Of a stretch of DNA of 64,000 nt, positions 18,080-26,325 are shown in pieces (positions within the stretch are counted from its first letter, which is position 1; every line of letters begins with the position of its first letter). The translations under genes were made by a program, and so were the position numbers. Location of the stretch: positions 1 to 64,000 of the forward strand of contig NZ_NBBI01000006.1 in NCBI RefSeq assembly GCF_002197685.1. Direction: 5' to 3'. This stretch comes from Sphingomonas dokdonensis (GTDB lineage: Bacteria; Pseudomonadota; Alphaproteobacteria; Sphingomonadales; Sphingomonadaceae). The notes under the pieces are model-generated. The model searched no databases, had not been told where the DNA came from, and saw only the letters and a program-made list of their open reading frames with translations.

Positions 18080-19231
18080 TCAGCCGTTCTTGGCCGTCGC
18101 GTAGGCCCAGTCGAGCCACGGGCCGAGCGCGACGATATCCGCCGTGTCGACCGTCGCACCGCACCAGATGCGCAGCCCCGGCGGCGCATCGCGATACCCG
18201 CCAATGTCATAGGCGGCGCCCTCAGCCTCCAGCAGCGAGACCATCTTCTTGATCACCGCCTCGTCGGCATCCACCGTCAGGCACACGCTGGTGGTCGATC
18301 GCGACGCCGGATCGGTCGCGAGATGGCCCAGCCAGTCGCGCGTCTGGACGATCTCGTCCAGCGCCGCCGCATTCGCGTCGGACCGCGCGATCAACCCGCG
18401 CTCGCCCAGCGACTTGGCCCATTCGAGGCTGAAGATCGCATCCTCGACCGCCAGCATCGACGGGGTGTTGATCGTCTCGCCCTTGAACACGCCCTCGGCG
18501 AGCTTGCCCTTCGACGTGAGGCGGAACACCTTGGGCAGCGGCCAGGCCGGCGTGTAGCTTTCCAGCCGCTCGACCGCGCGCGGGCCGAGGATCAGCACGC
18601 CGTGCGCGCCTTCACCGCCCAGCACCTTCTGCCACGAGAAGGTCGCGACATCGATCTTGTCCCACGGCAGGTCGTAGGCGAACACGCCGCTGGTCGCGTC
18701 AGCGAAGCTCAGCCCCTCGCGATCGTTGGCGATCCAGTCGCCGTCCGGCACGCGCACGCCGCTGGTGGTGCCGTTCCAGGTGAACAGCACGTCGTTCGAC
18801 CAATCGACTTGCGCCAGATCCGGCAGCTGGCCGTAATCGGCGCGGATCACCGTCGGATCGATCTTCAGCTGCTTGACCGCATCGGTCACCCAGCCTTCGC
18901 CGAAGCTTTCCCACGCGAGCGCCGTCACCGGGCGCGCGCCCAGCATCGTCCACATCGCCATTTCATAGGCGCCCGTGTCGGAACCCGGCACGATGCCGAT
19001 ACGGTGTGTGTCAGGGAGCTTCAGCAGCTCGCGCATCAGATCGATGCAATATTGCAGCCGCTGCTTGCCGATCTTCGATCGGTGCGAGCGCCCCAGCGAG
19101 GCGTCGGACAGCTTGGCGGCATCCCAGCCCGGCGGCTTGGCGCAGGGGCCGGAGGAGAAATAGGGTCGCGCCGGTTTGGTGGCGGGTTTCGCAGGCGCAT
19201 TGGTGGCGTCGGCGAGCGTCGTATCAGTCAT
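18080..19231 (-). CDS. serC: Phosphoserine aminotransferase SerC
   Basis: A 383-residue PLP enzyme converting 3-phosphohydroxypyruvate to phosphoserine. It belongs to the divergent SerC subgroup common in Alphaproteobacteria ([16 protein letters not shown] at the N-terminus, [26 protein letters not shown]). The PLP lysine is in [15 protein letters not shown]. The ATG at 19231 is preceded by AAGGAGAG at 5 bases and lies within a structured leader. Serine synthesis is completed by serA downstream; the phosphatase serB is not here. The divergent extensin-like gene begins 227 bases away. Confidence 0.95.
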   Translation of the reverse strand: MTDTTLADATNAPAKPATKPARPYFSSGPCAKPPGWDAAKLSDASLGRSHRSKIGKQRLQYCIDLMRELLKLPDTHRIGIVPGSDTGAYEMAMWTMLGARPVTALAWESFGEGWVTDAVKQLKIDPTVIRADYGQLPDLAQVDWSNDVLFTWNGTTSGVRVPDGDWIANDREGLSFADATSGVFAYDLPWDKIDVATFSWQKVLGGEGAHGVLILGPRAVERLESYTPAWPLPKVFRLTSKGKLAEGVFKGETINTPSMLAVEDAIFSLEWAKSLGERGLIARSDANAAALDEIVQTRDWLGHLATDPASRSTTSVCLTVDADEAVIKKMVSLLEAEGAAYDIGGYRDAPPGLRIWCGATVDTADIVALGPWLDWAYATAKNG

Positions 19232-19326
19232 ATAGACTCTCCTTACAGAGAGCACGCGCGGCGTTGGGACCGCGTGGCCCGCCGACGGCTCTAGTCTCGG
19301 CAGGGTAACGTGGCAACCGCCCAACG
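19232..19326 (-). promoter_or_regulatory. Structured 5' leader of serC (candidate serC RNA motif)
   Basis: The untranslated leader can fold into a closed structure. CGTTGGG (minus strand, 19326-19320) pairs with CCCAACG (19268-19262). Inside, CCTGCCGA pairs with TCGGCGGG around an 11-base loop. Next to the start codon CTCTC-TGTAAG-GAGAG forms a small hairpin that buries the ribosome site AAGGAGAG. A conserved serC RNA motif has been described upstream of alphaproteobacterial serC operons. I recognise the context, not the exact consensus. Confidence 0.5.
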
Positions 19327-19457
19327 GTGCCCGGGTTTCGGCTCGCCCCTTCACATGCTCCGTTCGCCCCGCGCCACGCGGGGAGCCGCTTTCTTTCTGA
19401 GAACAGCTGTAAAAAGACAGGCTGGCGCGATCCGACGATGCGCGGGTGGGGGTAGAA

Positions 19458-20102
19458 GTGCGTTCGGTTCTTTTTCTCGCGACGGCGATGATGCTGGCGG
19501 CATGCGGCCGATCGGAGCCGCCAGCGCGTCGCGACTCGCGGGCGCCTGCCCGTACGATCGACGGGCCCTCGGCGCGCGAAACGGCGCAATGCCACCGCGA
19601 CCTGCGCGAGCTTGGTGTCGTCTTTGATCCACTGCCCGACCGCACCTTTGGGCCCGGCTGCGGCATCGTCGGGACGGTGAAGCTGCTCGACATCGGCGTG
19701 CCGACGACGAACCTCGGCGCCGTGCGCTGCGGCCAGGCGCGCACCTATGCGCAGTGGGCGCGCAACGCTGTGGCGCCCGCCGCCTATCAGATCCTGGGCA
19801 GCGAGCTTGCCAAGGTGGAAAGCATGGGCAGCTACAATTGCCGCAACGTTGCCGGCACGGCGCGCCGCTCGGGCCATTCGATCGCCAACGCCATCGACAT
19901 CGGCGGCTTTCAGTTGAAGGACGGCCGCCGCCTATCCGTGCTCAACGACTGGAACTCGCCGGATCCGGACGTGCGGCGCTTCATGCGGGTGATCCACGCT
20001 TCGGCCTGCAAGCGTTTCGGCACCGTGCTGAGCCCCGATTATAACAGCGCGCACCGCAACCACTTCCACCTAGAGGACGACAAGGCGAAATTCTGCCGCT
20101 GA
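19458..20102 (+). CDS. Extensin-like family lipoprotein
   Basis: A 214-residue protein starting at GTG 19458, 5 bases after a GGGGG tract (an upstream GTG at 19446 is possible). The N-terminus [16 protein letters not shown] ends in a lipobox (LAAC), so it is probably a lipoprotein. The rest is the extensin-like C-terminal domain, related to M15/VanY-type zinc peptidases: [16 protein letters not shown] and HRNHFHLED provide the H...D and H.H metal-ligand pattern. A periplasmic peptidoglycan endo- or carboxypeptidase role is plausible but unproven. The cysteines NCRN, ACKRF and KFC are typical of the family. Divergent from serC. Confidence 0.82.
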   Translation: MRSVLFLATAMMLAACGRSEPPARRDSRAPARTIDGPSARETAQCHRDLRELGVVFDPLPDRTFGPGCGIVGTVKLLDIGVPTTNLGAVRCGQARTYAQWARNAVAPAAYQILGSELAKVESMGSYNCRNVAGTARRSGHSIANAIDIGGFQLKDGRRLSVLNDWNSPDPDVRRFMRVIHASACKRFGTVLSPDYNSAHRNHFHLEDDKAKFCR

Positions 20103-20159
20103 CCGCGCAGTGTCACCGGCCGAAAAAAAGCCGATCGATCCGGCCACGAAACTCCGCTA

Positions 20160-21056
20160 ATGGCCCCCAAAATGACAGAAACACGCGTACCGAGCCGCAC
20201 CTTCCCGCGGGCCCGCCAGGATGCCGAATCGGCGAAGGGCAACATCTCCACCCCGCAGACCGAGAACCCGGCCTACAAGCTCGCGTTCCAGGACATGGAC
20301 TTCCTGCTTCGCGAGGACCTGCGCCCCGTCCGCTTCCAGCTTGAGCTGCTAAAGCCAGAGCTGCTGCTGGAGGAAGCGCACATCGGCTCCACTTTCGTGA
20401 TGTACGGCTCGGCTCGCATCCCGGAGCCGGAAAAGGCGAAGGCCGCGCTGGAGCTTGCCGATCCGGAACACCGCCACATCGCCGAGCGGCTGGTCGCCAA
20501 GTCGAAATATTACGACATGGCGCGCGAACTCGCCCGCTTGGCCAGCAACTTCCCGCGCGACGAGCAGGGCATGCGCCATTTCGTCGTGTGCTCGGGCGGC
20601 GGCCCGTCGATCATGGAAGCGGCGAACCGCGGTGCGGCGGACGTCCATGCCGAATCGATCGGGCTCAACATCGTGCTGCCGCACGAACAGGCGCCGAACC
20701 CGTATGTGACCCCGTCGCTGTCGATGCAGTTCCACTATTTCGCGCTGCGCAAGATGCACTTCCTGCTGCGCGCGCGGGCGCTCGCCGCCTTCCCGGGCGG
20801 GTTCGGCACCTTCGACGAGCTGTTCGAACTGCTGACGCTGATCCAGACCGGCAAGGTCGCGCCGATCCCGGTGCTGCTGTTCGGCCGCGAATTCTGGGAG
20901 CGCGTCGTCAATTTCGAGGCGCTGGTCGAGGAAGGCGTGATCTCCGAACGCGACCTCGGCATCTTCACCTATGTCGAGAGTGCGGCGGAGGGTTGGGCCG
21001 TGGTGCAGAAATTCTACCAGGATCGCGAGCGGCAGGAGCCGGGCGCCACCGCCTGA
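20160..21056 (+). CDS. LOG-family Rossmann protein (TIGR00730 type)
   Basis: A 298-residue protein of the LOG/lysine-decarboxylase-like family. GSARIP, GGGPSIMEAANRGA and PGGFGTFDELFE (the PGGxGTxxE active-site motif) are visible. Characterised relatives hydrolyse nucleoside monophosphates, including cytokinin ribotides, at the N-glycosidic bond. This longer version has about 80 N-terminal residues before the catalytic core (EDLRPVRFQLELLKPELLLEE), a form frequent in Alphaproteobacteria. ATG 20160 lacks a clear ribosome site; ATG 20172 is an alternative. Confidence 0.85.
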   Translation: MAPKMTETRVPSRTFPRARQDAESAKGNISTPQTENPAYKLAFQDMDFLLREDLRPVRFQLELLKPELLLEEAHIGSTFVMYGSARIPEPEKAKAALELADPEHRHIAERLVAKSKYYDMARELARLASNFPRDEQGMRHFVVCSGGGPSIMEAANRGAADVHAESIGLNIVLPHEQAPNPYVTPSLSMQFHYFALRKMHFLLRARALAAFPGGFGTFDELFELLTLIQTGKVAPIPVLLFGREFWERVVNFEALVEEGVISERDLGIFTYVESAAEGWAVVQKFYQDRERQEPGATA

Positions 21057-21087
21057 TCCTGCTGCAAGCGCCGGGTCGCCCCCGGCG

Positions 21088-21378
21088 CTACCCTGCGCGT
21101 CCGAGCAAGGTGTCGCGCGCCGCATTCAGCGCGCGCGCCTGCTCCGCCGATCCGCCGCGATCGGGATGCGCGTCCGCCATCAGGCGCCGGTGGGCCGCAC
21201 GAATCGTCGCCTCGTCGGCGGCGCTGTCCACCCCCAGCAGGCGGCGCGCAGCCCCGGCATCGCCGCCCGGAGCTTGCGCCACCGCGCGCCGCCGGGGCTT
21301 TGCCGGGCCAAGCCCGTGCTTCCACACCCGCCAGCCAGCGTAGGCGACCAACAGCGCGATCAGCAGCTTGAAGATCAT
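21088..21378 (-). CDS. Membrane-anchored J-domain protein
   Basis: A 96-residue protein with an N-terminal membrane helix (MIFKLLIALLVAYAGWRVW) and a C-terminal J domain (AARRLLGVDSAADEATIRAAHRRLMADAHPDRGG) carrying the HPD tripeptide needed to stimulate a DnaK ATPase. The domain is short and lacks the glycine/phenylalanine and zinc-finger regions of DnaJ, so this is a class III J protein acting at the membrane. Its ATG overlaps the mipZ stop (ATGA at 21375-21378), implying coupled translation and perhaps a link to division or polar complexes. Confidence 0.85.
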   Translation of the reverse strand: MIFKLLIALLVAYAGWRVWKHGLGPAKPRRRAVAQAPGGDAGAARRLLGVDSAADEATIRAAHRRLMADAHPDRGGSAEQARALNAARDTLLGRAG

Positions 21379-22157
21379 GCCGCGCTCGTCATCGCCGGCT
21401 CGGGCAGTTGCAGCCCGGCCATCATCTCGCGCAATTCCTGCCGCGCCGCGACATGCCCCAGCCCCATCGCGCCGAATTCCTTGGCGTCCAGCATGGTCAG
21501 GCCGCTGGGAAACAGCTCGCGATAGATCACGCGCTCGCCCAAACCCGGAATCACGCGAAAGCCCACGCGCTTCGACAATTGGTCCAGCGCGTCGGACACG
21601 CGGCGCATGTTGCGCGCCTCGATATGTTGCAGGCGGTTGCGCAGCACCACCCAGTCGATGGTCGATCCGTCCGCCTTCGCGCGCGCCTTGCGCGCATCCC
21701 AGATCAGCTCGGAATAGAAGCTCGGGCGGGTGACCTTGAACGTTTCGGGGTGCACCTGCCCGATCAGGTCGAAATCGACGAAGCTGTCGTTCATCGGCGT
21801 GACCAATGTATCCGCCCGCGTCGCCGCCGCGCGCGCATAGGGATCGTCGCGGCCGGGCGTGTCGATCACCAGAAAATCGGCGTCGCCCAGCATCTCCTCA
21901 TAGGCCTGCTCGAAATCCTCATGCGCCGTGCGATAGCGCGGGATTGCGAGGTCCGAACCCAATCGGCGTACCGATTCGGTACGATTGTCGAGGTAGCGCC
22001 CCATGGTCCGCTGCCGGTGGTCGAGGTCGAGGCAGGCCACCCGCGCACCGCGCACGGCAAGGGCAATCGCGACGTGCACCGCCGTTGTCGACTTGCCCGT
22101 TCCACCCTTTTCATTGGCGAAGACGATCACATGAGTATTGTCGGGACCGGTCGGCAA
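21375..22157 (-). CDS. mipZ: Division-plane positioning ATPase MipZ
   Basis: A ParA-like ATPase of about 260 residues. The deviant Walker A is NEKGGTGKST (residues 15-24), followed by VACLDLDHRQRTMGRYLDNR, and FLVIDTPGRDDPYARAAATRAD supplies the Walker B-type aspartate. MipZ binds ParB at the poles and forms a bipolar gradient that blocks FtsZ assembly away from midcell. I chose TTG 22157, preceded by GGATGA, because known MipZ proteins begin about 10 residues before the P-loop strand; TTG 22187 is the longest alternative (270 residues). The gene is divergent from panC and overlaps the J-domain gene. Confidence 0.92.
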   Translation of the reverse strand: MPTGPDNTHVIVFANEKGGTGKSTTAVHVAIALAVRGARVACLDLDHRQRTMGRYLDNRTESVRRLGSDLAIPRYRTAHEDFEQAYEEMLGDADFLVIDTPGRDDPYARAAATRADTLVTPMNDSFVDFDLIGQVHPETFKVTRPSFYSELIWDARKARAKADGSTIDWVVLRNRLQHIEARNMRRVSDALDQLSKRVGFRVIPGLGERVIYRELFPSGLTMLDAKEFGAMGLGHVAARQELREMMAGLQLPEPAMTSAA

Positions 22158-22237
22158 ATCATCGCATCCTTTGTTGATCGCGTGCAACGATCCCCATAGA
22201 TGCCCGCCGGTTACGTTTCGAGTGGAGTTTCGCCCGC

Positions 22238-23080
22238 GTGCAAACCGTCCGTACTCTCAGCGATCTGCGCGCGGCTGTGGCAGCGTTCCGTGCGGAGGGT
22301 GCGCGCGTTGCCTTTGTGCCCACCATGGGCGCGCTGCACGCCGGCCACCTCGCGCTGGTCGATGCCGCAAAGCGCGCCGGCACGAAGGTTGTCGTGTCGA
22401 TCTTCGTCAATCCCAAGCAGTTCGGCCCCAAAGAGGATCTCGCGCGCTATCCGCGGCGCGAGGCGGCGGACTCGCGGCTGCTGGTCGAGGCGGGATGCGA
22501 CCTGCTCTGGCTGCCGCCGGTCGAGGTCATGTATCCCGACGGCTTCGCGACCAACATCAGCGTCAATGGCGTGACGGAGGGGCTGGATGGCGCCGCGCGG
22601 CCCGGCCATTTCGATGGGGTCGCCACTGTGGTTGCCAAGCTGTTCAACCAGGTTGGGCCGGACGCCGCGTATTTCGGCGAAAAGGACTATCAGCAATTGC
22701 AGGTGATCCGCCGGCTGGTCGCCGATCTCGATTTCCCGATCGAGATCGTCGGCGTGCCGACCCAGCGGGACGACGATGGGCTCGCCCTCTCCTCCCGCAA
22801 TATCTACCTCGACGAAGAAGAGCGCGCGAAGGCGATCGCTCTGCCGCGCGCCTTGGGCGTTGCGGCGCGTGCGATCGCCCGCGGCGTCCCGGCCGAAGAT
22901 GCGATCACGGAGGCGCAGAACAGTCTCGCCGCCGCGGGCTTCATGGTCGACTATGTCGCCGTGGTGGACGCCGAGACACTGGCCGAGGCCCCGGCACCCG
23001 ATCGTCCGCTCCGGCTGCTCGCCGCCGCCCGCATGGGGCAGACGCGGCTGATCGACAACGTCGCAATCGTGCTGGATTAG
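22238..23080 (+). CDS. panC: Pantoate-beta-alanine ligase PanC
   Basis: A 280-residue ligase forming pantothenate from pantoate, beta-alanine and ATP. The HIGH-like motif is in PTMGALHAGHLALVD (H34, H37), with FVNPKQFGPKEDLARYPR, VGPDAAYFGEKDYQQLQVIRR and the KMSKS-equivalent LSSRN near 183. The start is GTG 22238 with a GGAG tract (GAGTGGAGTTT) about 12 bases upstream; no in-frame ATG fits the N-terminus. It is divergent from mipZ with 80 bases between the chosen starts. Confidence 0.96.
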   Translation: MQTVRTLSDLRAAVAAFRAEGARVAFVPTMGALHAGHLALVDAAKRAGTKVVVSIFVNPKQFGPKEDLARYPRREAADSRLLVEAGCDLLWLPPVEVMYPDGFATNISVNGVTEGLDGAARPGHFDGVATVVAKLFNQVGPDAAYFGEKDYQQLQVIRRLVADLDFPIEIVGVPTQRDDDGLALSSRNIYLDEEERAKAIALPRALGVAARAIARGVPAEDAITEAQNSLAAAGFMVDYVAVVDAETLAEAPAPDRPLRLLAAARMGQTRLIDNVAIVLD

Positions 23081-23149
23081 CCGTTAACCATTTGGAGAGG
23101 CGATTCGTCGCACAACGCGCCTGGGGAACTTCAACCAGGGGCCATCACC

Positions 23150-23446
23150 ATGGGAACTAGCCTGAAAAACGCGCAGTTGCTGCTCGACAGCCGACTGCCT
23201 GCTGCAATGCACGGCGACGGAAATGCCTGCTACGATCTGGGCGTCGCCTATTCCACCGGCACCGACGGCGCCGATTACGACCTCGTCGAGGCGCACAAGT
23301 GGTTCAACCTCGCGGCGGTCGCCGGCAACGCATTAGCGCAAGCAGCGCGTGCGGAAATCGCTGACGACATGTCGGCACGCGAGATTGCGGCGGCACAGCG
23401 CGCGGCGCGCGACATTCTCGCCACCAATCAGCGGCGCGCAGCCTGA
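23150..23446 (+). CDS. Small Sel1-like repeat protein
   Basis: A 98-residue protein with one clear Sel1-like repeat (NACYDLGVAYSTGTDGADYDLVEAHKWFNLAAVAGN, about 25-60), flanked by helical sequence with conserved ISA-type endings (SAREIAAAQRAARD). Sel1 repeats are alpha-helical protein-interaction modules. No signal peptide, so cytoplasmic. CAGGGG lies about 8 bases before the ATG. Proteins of this short form are conserved in sphingomonads with no established role. The gene is followed by a strong hairpin shared with the convergent lipoprotein gene. Confidence 0.75.
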   Translation: MGTSLKNAQLLLDSRLPAAMHGDGNACYDLGVAYSTGTDGADYDLVEAHKWFNLAAVAGNALAQAARAEIADDMSAREIAAAQRAARDILATNQRRAA

Positions 23447-23455
23447 ACGGCCGCC

Positions 23456-23483
23456 GCTGATCCGGCGCACCCGCCGGATCAGC
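23456..23483. terminator. Bidirectional terminator hairpin
   Basis: A perfect 12-base-pair stem (GCTGATCCGGCG / CGCCGGATCAGC) with a 4-base loop CACC lies between the convergent Sel1-like and lipoprotein genes. There is no T tract on either side. Confidence 0.65.
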
Positions 23484-23498
23484 TACACCGGTCCACGA

Positions 23499-23783
23499 TC
23501 AATTGTGGTGACTGGCGACATAGCCGTCATACGATCCGCAATTTTCCGGATCCTTGCGGCACCGCTTTTCCCACTCGCGTCGCTCGCGGCCTTCCTGCGC
23601 TTCTTTGTTGCGCATCTTGCGGCCGTAGTTGCGATCGGCCTCGTCCTGGCTCGTCGTGGTCCAGTCGACCACCTGGCCGGCGGCCTTGAACGGCGCCGTC
23701 ACCACGCTCGCCGCGGTCCGCACGCAGCCGCCCGTCATCAACGGAATGGCGGCCACCGCCGCAATCATTGCACCCTTACGCAT
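23499..23783 (-). CDS. Small putative lipoprotein
   Basis: A 94-residue protein with a lipoprotein signal (MRKGAMIAAVAAIPLMTGGC, lipobox TGGC) and a charged mature part rich in R, K and E (DEADRNYGRKMRNKEAQEGRERREWEKRCRKDPENCGSYDGY) with two further cysteines. I do not recognise a family; similar short charged lipoproteins are common in sphingomonads. The ATG at 23783 overlaps the GDPD stop as TGATG, so it is translated with the phosphodiesterase gene upstream. Confidence 0.7.
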   Translation of the reverse strand: MRKGAMIAAVAAIPLMTGGCVRTAASVVTAPFKAAGQVVDWTTTSQDEADRNYGRKMRNKEAQEGRERREWEKRCRKDPENCGSYDGYVASHHN

Positions 23784-24853
23784 CACTTCACTCCCCGCGC
23801 CCGATCACGCGCCTGTACGCCTGTTGCAGGAAAATCGGTGAAGAATCCGTCGATACCAAGGTGAAGCGCCGACGAAATTTCGTCTGCGAGCGCGCCATGC
23901 CCCCGCGGGTTGATCCCGTCGCGAAAGCGACTCGGCAGAAAATAATTCTCGGCGCGATAGGTCCAGGGATGCACCCGCAGCCCCGCCTCGTGCGCGTCCG
24001 CGACGAGGCTCGTCGCAAGGCTGCCGTTCCACAGCATCGCCTTGTTGGGCCCGATCCCCCAGGCGTAGGTCGCCACGTCGCGCAAGCCCTCCGGCGTCAC
24101 CATCGCGGCATAGCTCGGCGCGGCACCGTCCGCCGGCGCGCCCTCGCCATCGACCAGCTGGATCAGCCGGATCCGCGTCGCCTGCTTCAGCCGGCGCAGA
24201 TTCTCCACCTCGAACGACTGGATGAACACCGGCGCCTCGGCGCTGTCCCACCCCGCCTTGCGCAGCGCGGCGAGCAGCGGCGCGTCCGTACCCTTGCCGA
24301 TCGACGCGAAATAGCTCGGGTGCTTGGTCTCGGGATAGATCGCCACTTCGTGCTGCTTGGCCAGTGCGATAACCTCCTCCAGCGTCGGGATCGCCTCCTG
24401 CCCGTCGAACTTGGCATTGTCAGGTCGCATCAGCGGCAGCCGCTCCCTGGCGCGCAGCGTCTTCAGCTCGGCCAGCGTGAAATCCTCGGTGAACCACCCC
24501 GTCAGCGTCTTGCCGTCGATCGTCTTGGTCGCGCGTCGGGCAGCGAACTCGGGATGATCGGCAACGTCGGTCGTCTCGCTGATCTCGTTTTCGTGCCGCG
24601 CCACCAGATGGCCGTCCTTGGTCGGCACCAGATCGGGTTCGATCACGTCCGCCCCTTGCGCGATCGCCAGTTCATAGGCTGCGATCGTATGTTCGGGCCG
24701 CTCGCCCGACGCGCCGCGATGCGCAATGACGATCGGATCGGAAAGCGAGGGAGCGGCCTTCATTCGGGGCACCTGTGGGGAAGAGCAGCCGCTCGCCAGC
24801 GCAGCCAGACAAATTAAGCGATAGGGCTTGGAACGTTTCGGTTCGCAACGCAT
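23783..24853 (-). CDS. Glycerophosphodiester phosphodiesterase, lipoprotein
   Basis: A 356-residue GDPD-family enzyme (TIM barrel) cleaving glycerophosphodiesters to glycerol-3-phosphate and an alcohol. IAHRGASGERPEHT (H45) and IEPDLVPTKDGHLVARHE (E72, D74, H87) contain the catalytic histidines and metal ligands; FTDFP closes the barrel near the C-terminus. The N-terminus KRSKPYRLICLAALASGC has a lipobox, so I start at ATG 24853 and expect a lipid-anchored periplasmic or outer-membrane enzyme similar to GlpQ. Its start is only 9 bases from the divergent iron-sulfur gene. The small lipoprotein gene is coupled downstream. Confidence 0.9.
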   Translation of the reverse strand: MRCEPKRSKPYRLICLAALASGCSSPQVPRMKAAPSLSDPIVIAHRGASGERPEHTIAAYELAIAQGADVIEPDLVPTKDGHLVARHENEISETTDVADHPEFAARRATKTIDGKTLTGWFTEDFTLAELKTLRARERLPLMRPDNAKFDGQEAIPTLEEVIALAKQHEVAIYPETKHPSYFASIGKGTDAPLLAALRKAGWDSAEAPVFIQSFEVENLRRLKQATRIRLIQLVDGEGAPADGAAPSYAAMVTPEGLRDVATYAWGIGPNKAMLWNGSLATSLVADAHEAGLRVHPWTYRAENYFLPSRFRDGINPRGHGALADEISSALHLGIDGFFTDFPATGVQARDRARGVK

Positions 24854-24862
24854 ACTGCGACC

Positions 24863-25354
24863 ATGCGCTTCACCATCAACGGCAGCAAGCGCGAGGCCGA
24901 TCCCGATATCCGCGCCTCGCTCCTCGACGTCCTCCGTGAGGAGTTCGCCCTGACGGGCACCAAAAAAGGCTGCGATCATGGCCAGTGCGGTGCCTGTACG
25001 GTGCTGGTCAACGGGCGGCGGATCAATGCGTGTCTCACTCTGGCGGTCATGCACCAGGATGATGACATCCTGACGATCGAAGGGCTCGGATCGTCCGACA
25101 CTCTGCACCCGATGCAACAGGCGTTCGTGCGGCACGACGGGTATCAGTGCGGCTATTGCACCCCGGGGCAGATCTGCTCCGCGGTCGGCATGCTTGACGA
25201 AGTGGCAAAGGGCTGGCCCAGCCACGTGACGGATGACCTGTCGGCGCCGGTGCTGAACGATGCCGAGATCAGCGAGCGGATGAGCGGCAATCTGTGCCGC
25301 TGCTCGGCCTATCCCACGATCGTCGACGCGATTCGCGAGGTGCATGAGGCATGA
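24863..25354 (+). CDS. Molybdenum hydroxylase 2Fe-2S subunit (PaoA-like)
   Basis: A 163-residue small subunit of a xanthine-oxidase-family enzyme. The plant-type 2Fe-2S domain uses C37, C42, C45 and C57 ([18 protein letters not shown]...NAC). The helical second cluster domain uses C96, C99, C145 and C147 ([21 protein letters not shown]). It passes electrons from the molybdenum centre toward FAD. Unlike E. coli PaoA there is no Tat signal, so the complex is probably cytoplasmic. No ribosome site is evident before ATG 24863; the transcript may be leaderless. Overlaps the next gene by ATGA. Confidence 0.92.
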   Translation: MRFTINGSKREADPDIRASLLDVLREEFALTGTKKGCDHGQCGACTVLVNGRRINACLTLAVMHQDDDILTIEGLGSSDTLHPMQQAFVRHDGYQCGYCTPGQICSAVGMLDEVAKGWPSHVTDDLSAPVLNDAEISERMSGNLCRCSAYPTIVDAIREVHEA

Positions 25355-26325
25355 AGACATTCGATTACAGCCGCGCCGACAGCCCCGAAGCCGCGGTTGC
25401 GGCGGGCGGCCGCTTCATCGCCGGCGGCACCAACCTCCTCGACCTCATGAAGCTGGAGGTGGAGACGCCCGAACGGCTGGTCGACATCAGCCGGCTCGAT
25501 CTGAACACGGTGGAGGAAAAGGACGGCGGTCTGCTGATCGGCGCGCTCGTCCCGAACAGCGATCTTGCCGCCGACCCGCGTGTCATCGCGAATTATCCGG
25601 TGCTGAGCCGCGCGCTGCTCGCCGGCGCCTCGGGGCAGCTCCGCAACAAGGCGACCACCGGCGGCAATCTGCTCCAACGCACCCGCTGCTATTTCTTCTA
25701 CGACACCCATGCACGCTGCAACAAGCGCGTGCCCGGCAGCGGCTGCGACGCGCTGGGCGGTTTCAATCGCATCCACGCGATCCTCGGTGGCAGCGACCAG
25801 TGCATCGCCACCCACCCCGGCGACATGCCGGTCGCGATGCGCGCGCTCGACGCGGCGGTGGTGACGCTGAAGCCGGATGGCGACCGCCGCCGCATCCCGC
25901 TTGCCGACTTCTACCGCCTCCCCGGCGACACGCCGCACATCGAAACGGTGCTTGAGCCCGGCGAGCTCGTCACCCATGTCGCGCTGCCCGCGCCGCCCAC
26001 CGGCGCGCGTCAGATCTATCGCAAGGTGCGCGACCGCGCGTCCTATGCCTTTGCGCTCGTCTCCGTCGCCGGCGTCGTCGCGATGACACAGGGCACGATC
26101 ACCCACGCCGCGCTCGCCTTCGGCGGCCTCGCGCCGCAGCCGTGGCGCGACGCGGCGGTCGAGGCCGCGCTGATCGGCCAGGCGCCGACGCAGGCCGCCT
26201 TCGATGCGGCCGCCGACGCGCTGCTGTCCGGCGCGCGCGGCCACGGCCACAACGATTTCAAGATACCGCTCGCCCGGCGCGTGCTCGTCACCGTGCTGCG
26301 CGATCTGACCGGAGAGCCCGCATGA
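25351..26325 (+). CDS. Molybdenum hydroxylase FAD subunit with 4Fe-4S insertion (PaoB-like)
   Basis: A 324-residue medium subunit. [13 protein letters not shown] (21-34) and [11 protein letters not shown] are FAD-binding motifs of the family. An insertion with four cysteines (C113, C123, C132, C151: [29 protein letters not shown]) matches the 4Fe-4S loop of PaoB and 4-hydroxybenzoyl-CoA reductase. That distinguishes it from ordinary xanthine dehydrogenases. The C-terminal part is the CO-dehydrogenase flavoprotein domain. ATGA overlaps join it to both neighbours, so the three subunits are translated together. Confidence 0.93.
   Translation: MKTFDYSRADSPEAAVAAGGRFIAGGTNLLDLMKLEVETPERLVDISRLDLNTVEEKDGGLLIGALVPNSDLAADPRVIANYPVLSRALLAGASGQLRNKATTGGNLLQRTRCYFFYDTHARCNKRVPGSGCDALGGFNRIHAILGGSDQCIATHPGDMPVAMRALDAAVVTLKPDGDRRRIPLADFYRLPGDTPHIETVLEPGELVTHVALPAPPTGARQIYRKVRDRASYAFALVSVAGVVAMTQGTITHAALAFGGLAPQPWRDAAVEAALIGQAPTQAAFDAAADALLSGARGHGHNDFKIPLARRVLVTVLRDLTGEPA

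Noticed and set aside
26142..26321. Upstream extension of the catalytic molybdenum subunit
   Set aside because: Overlaps the FAD subunit in another frame with arginine-rich sequence; ATG 26322 gives the usual ATGA overlap and family N-terminus.
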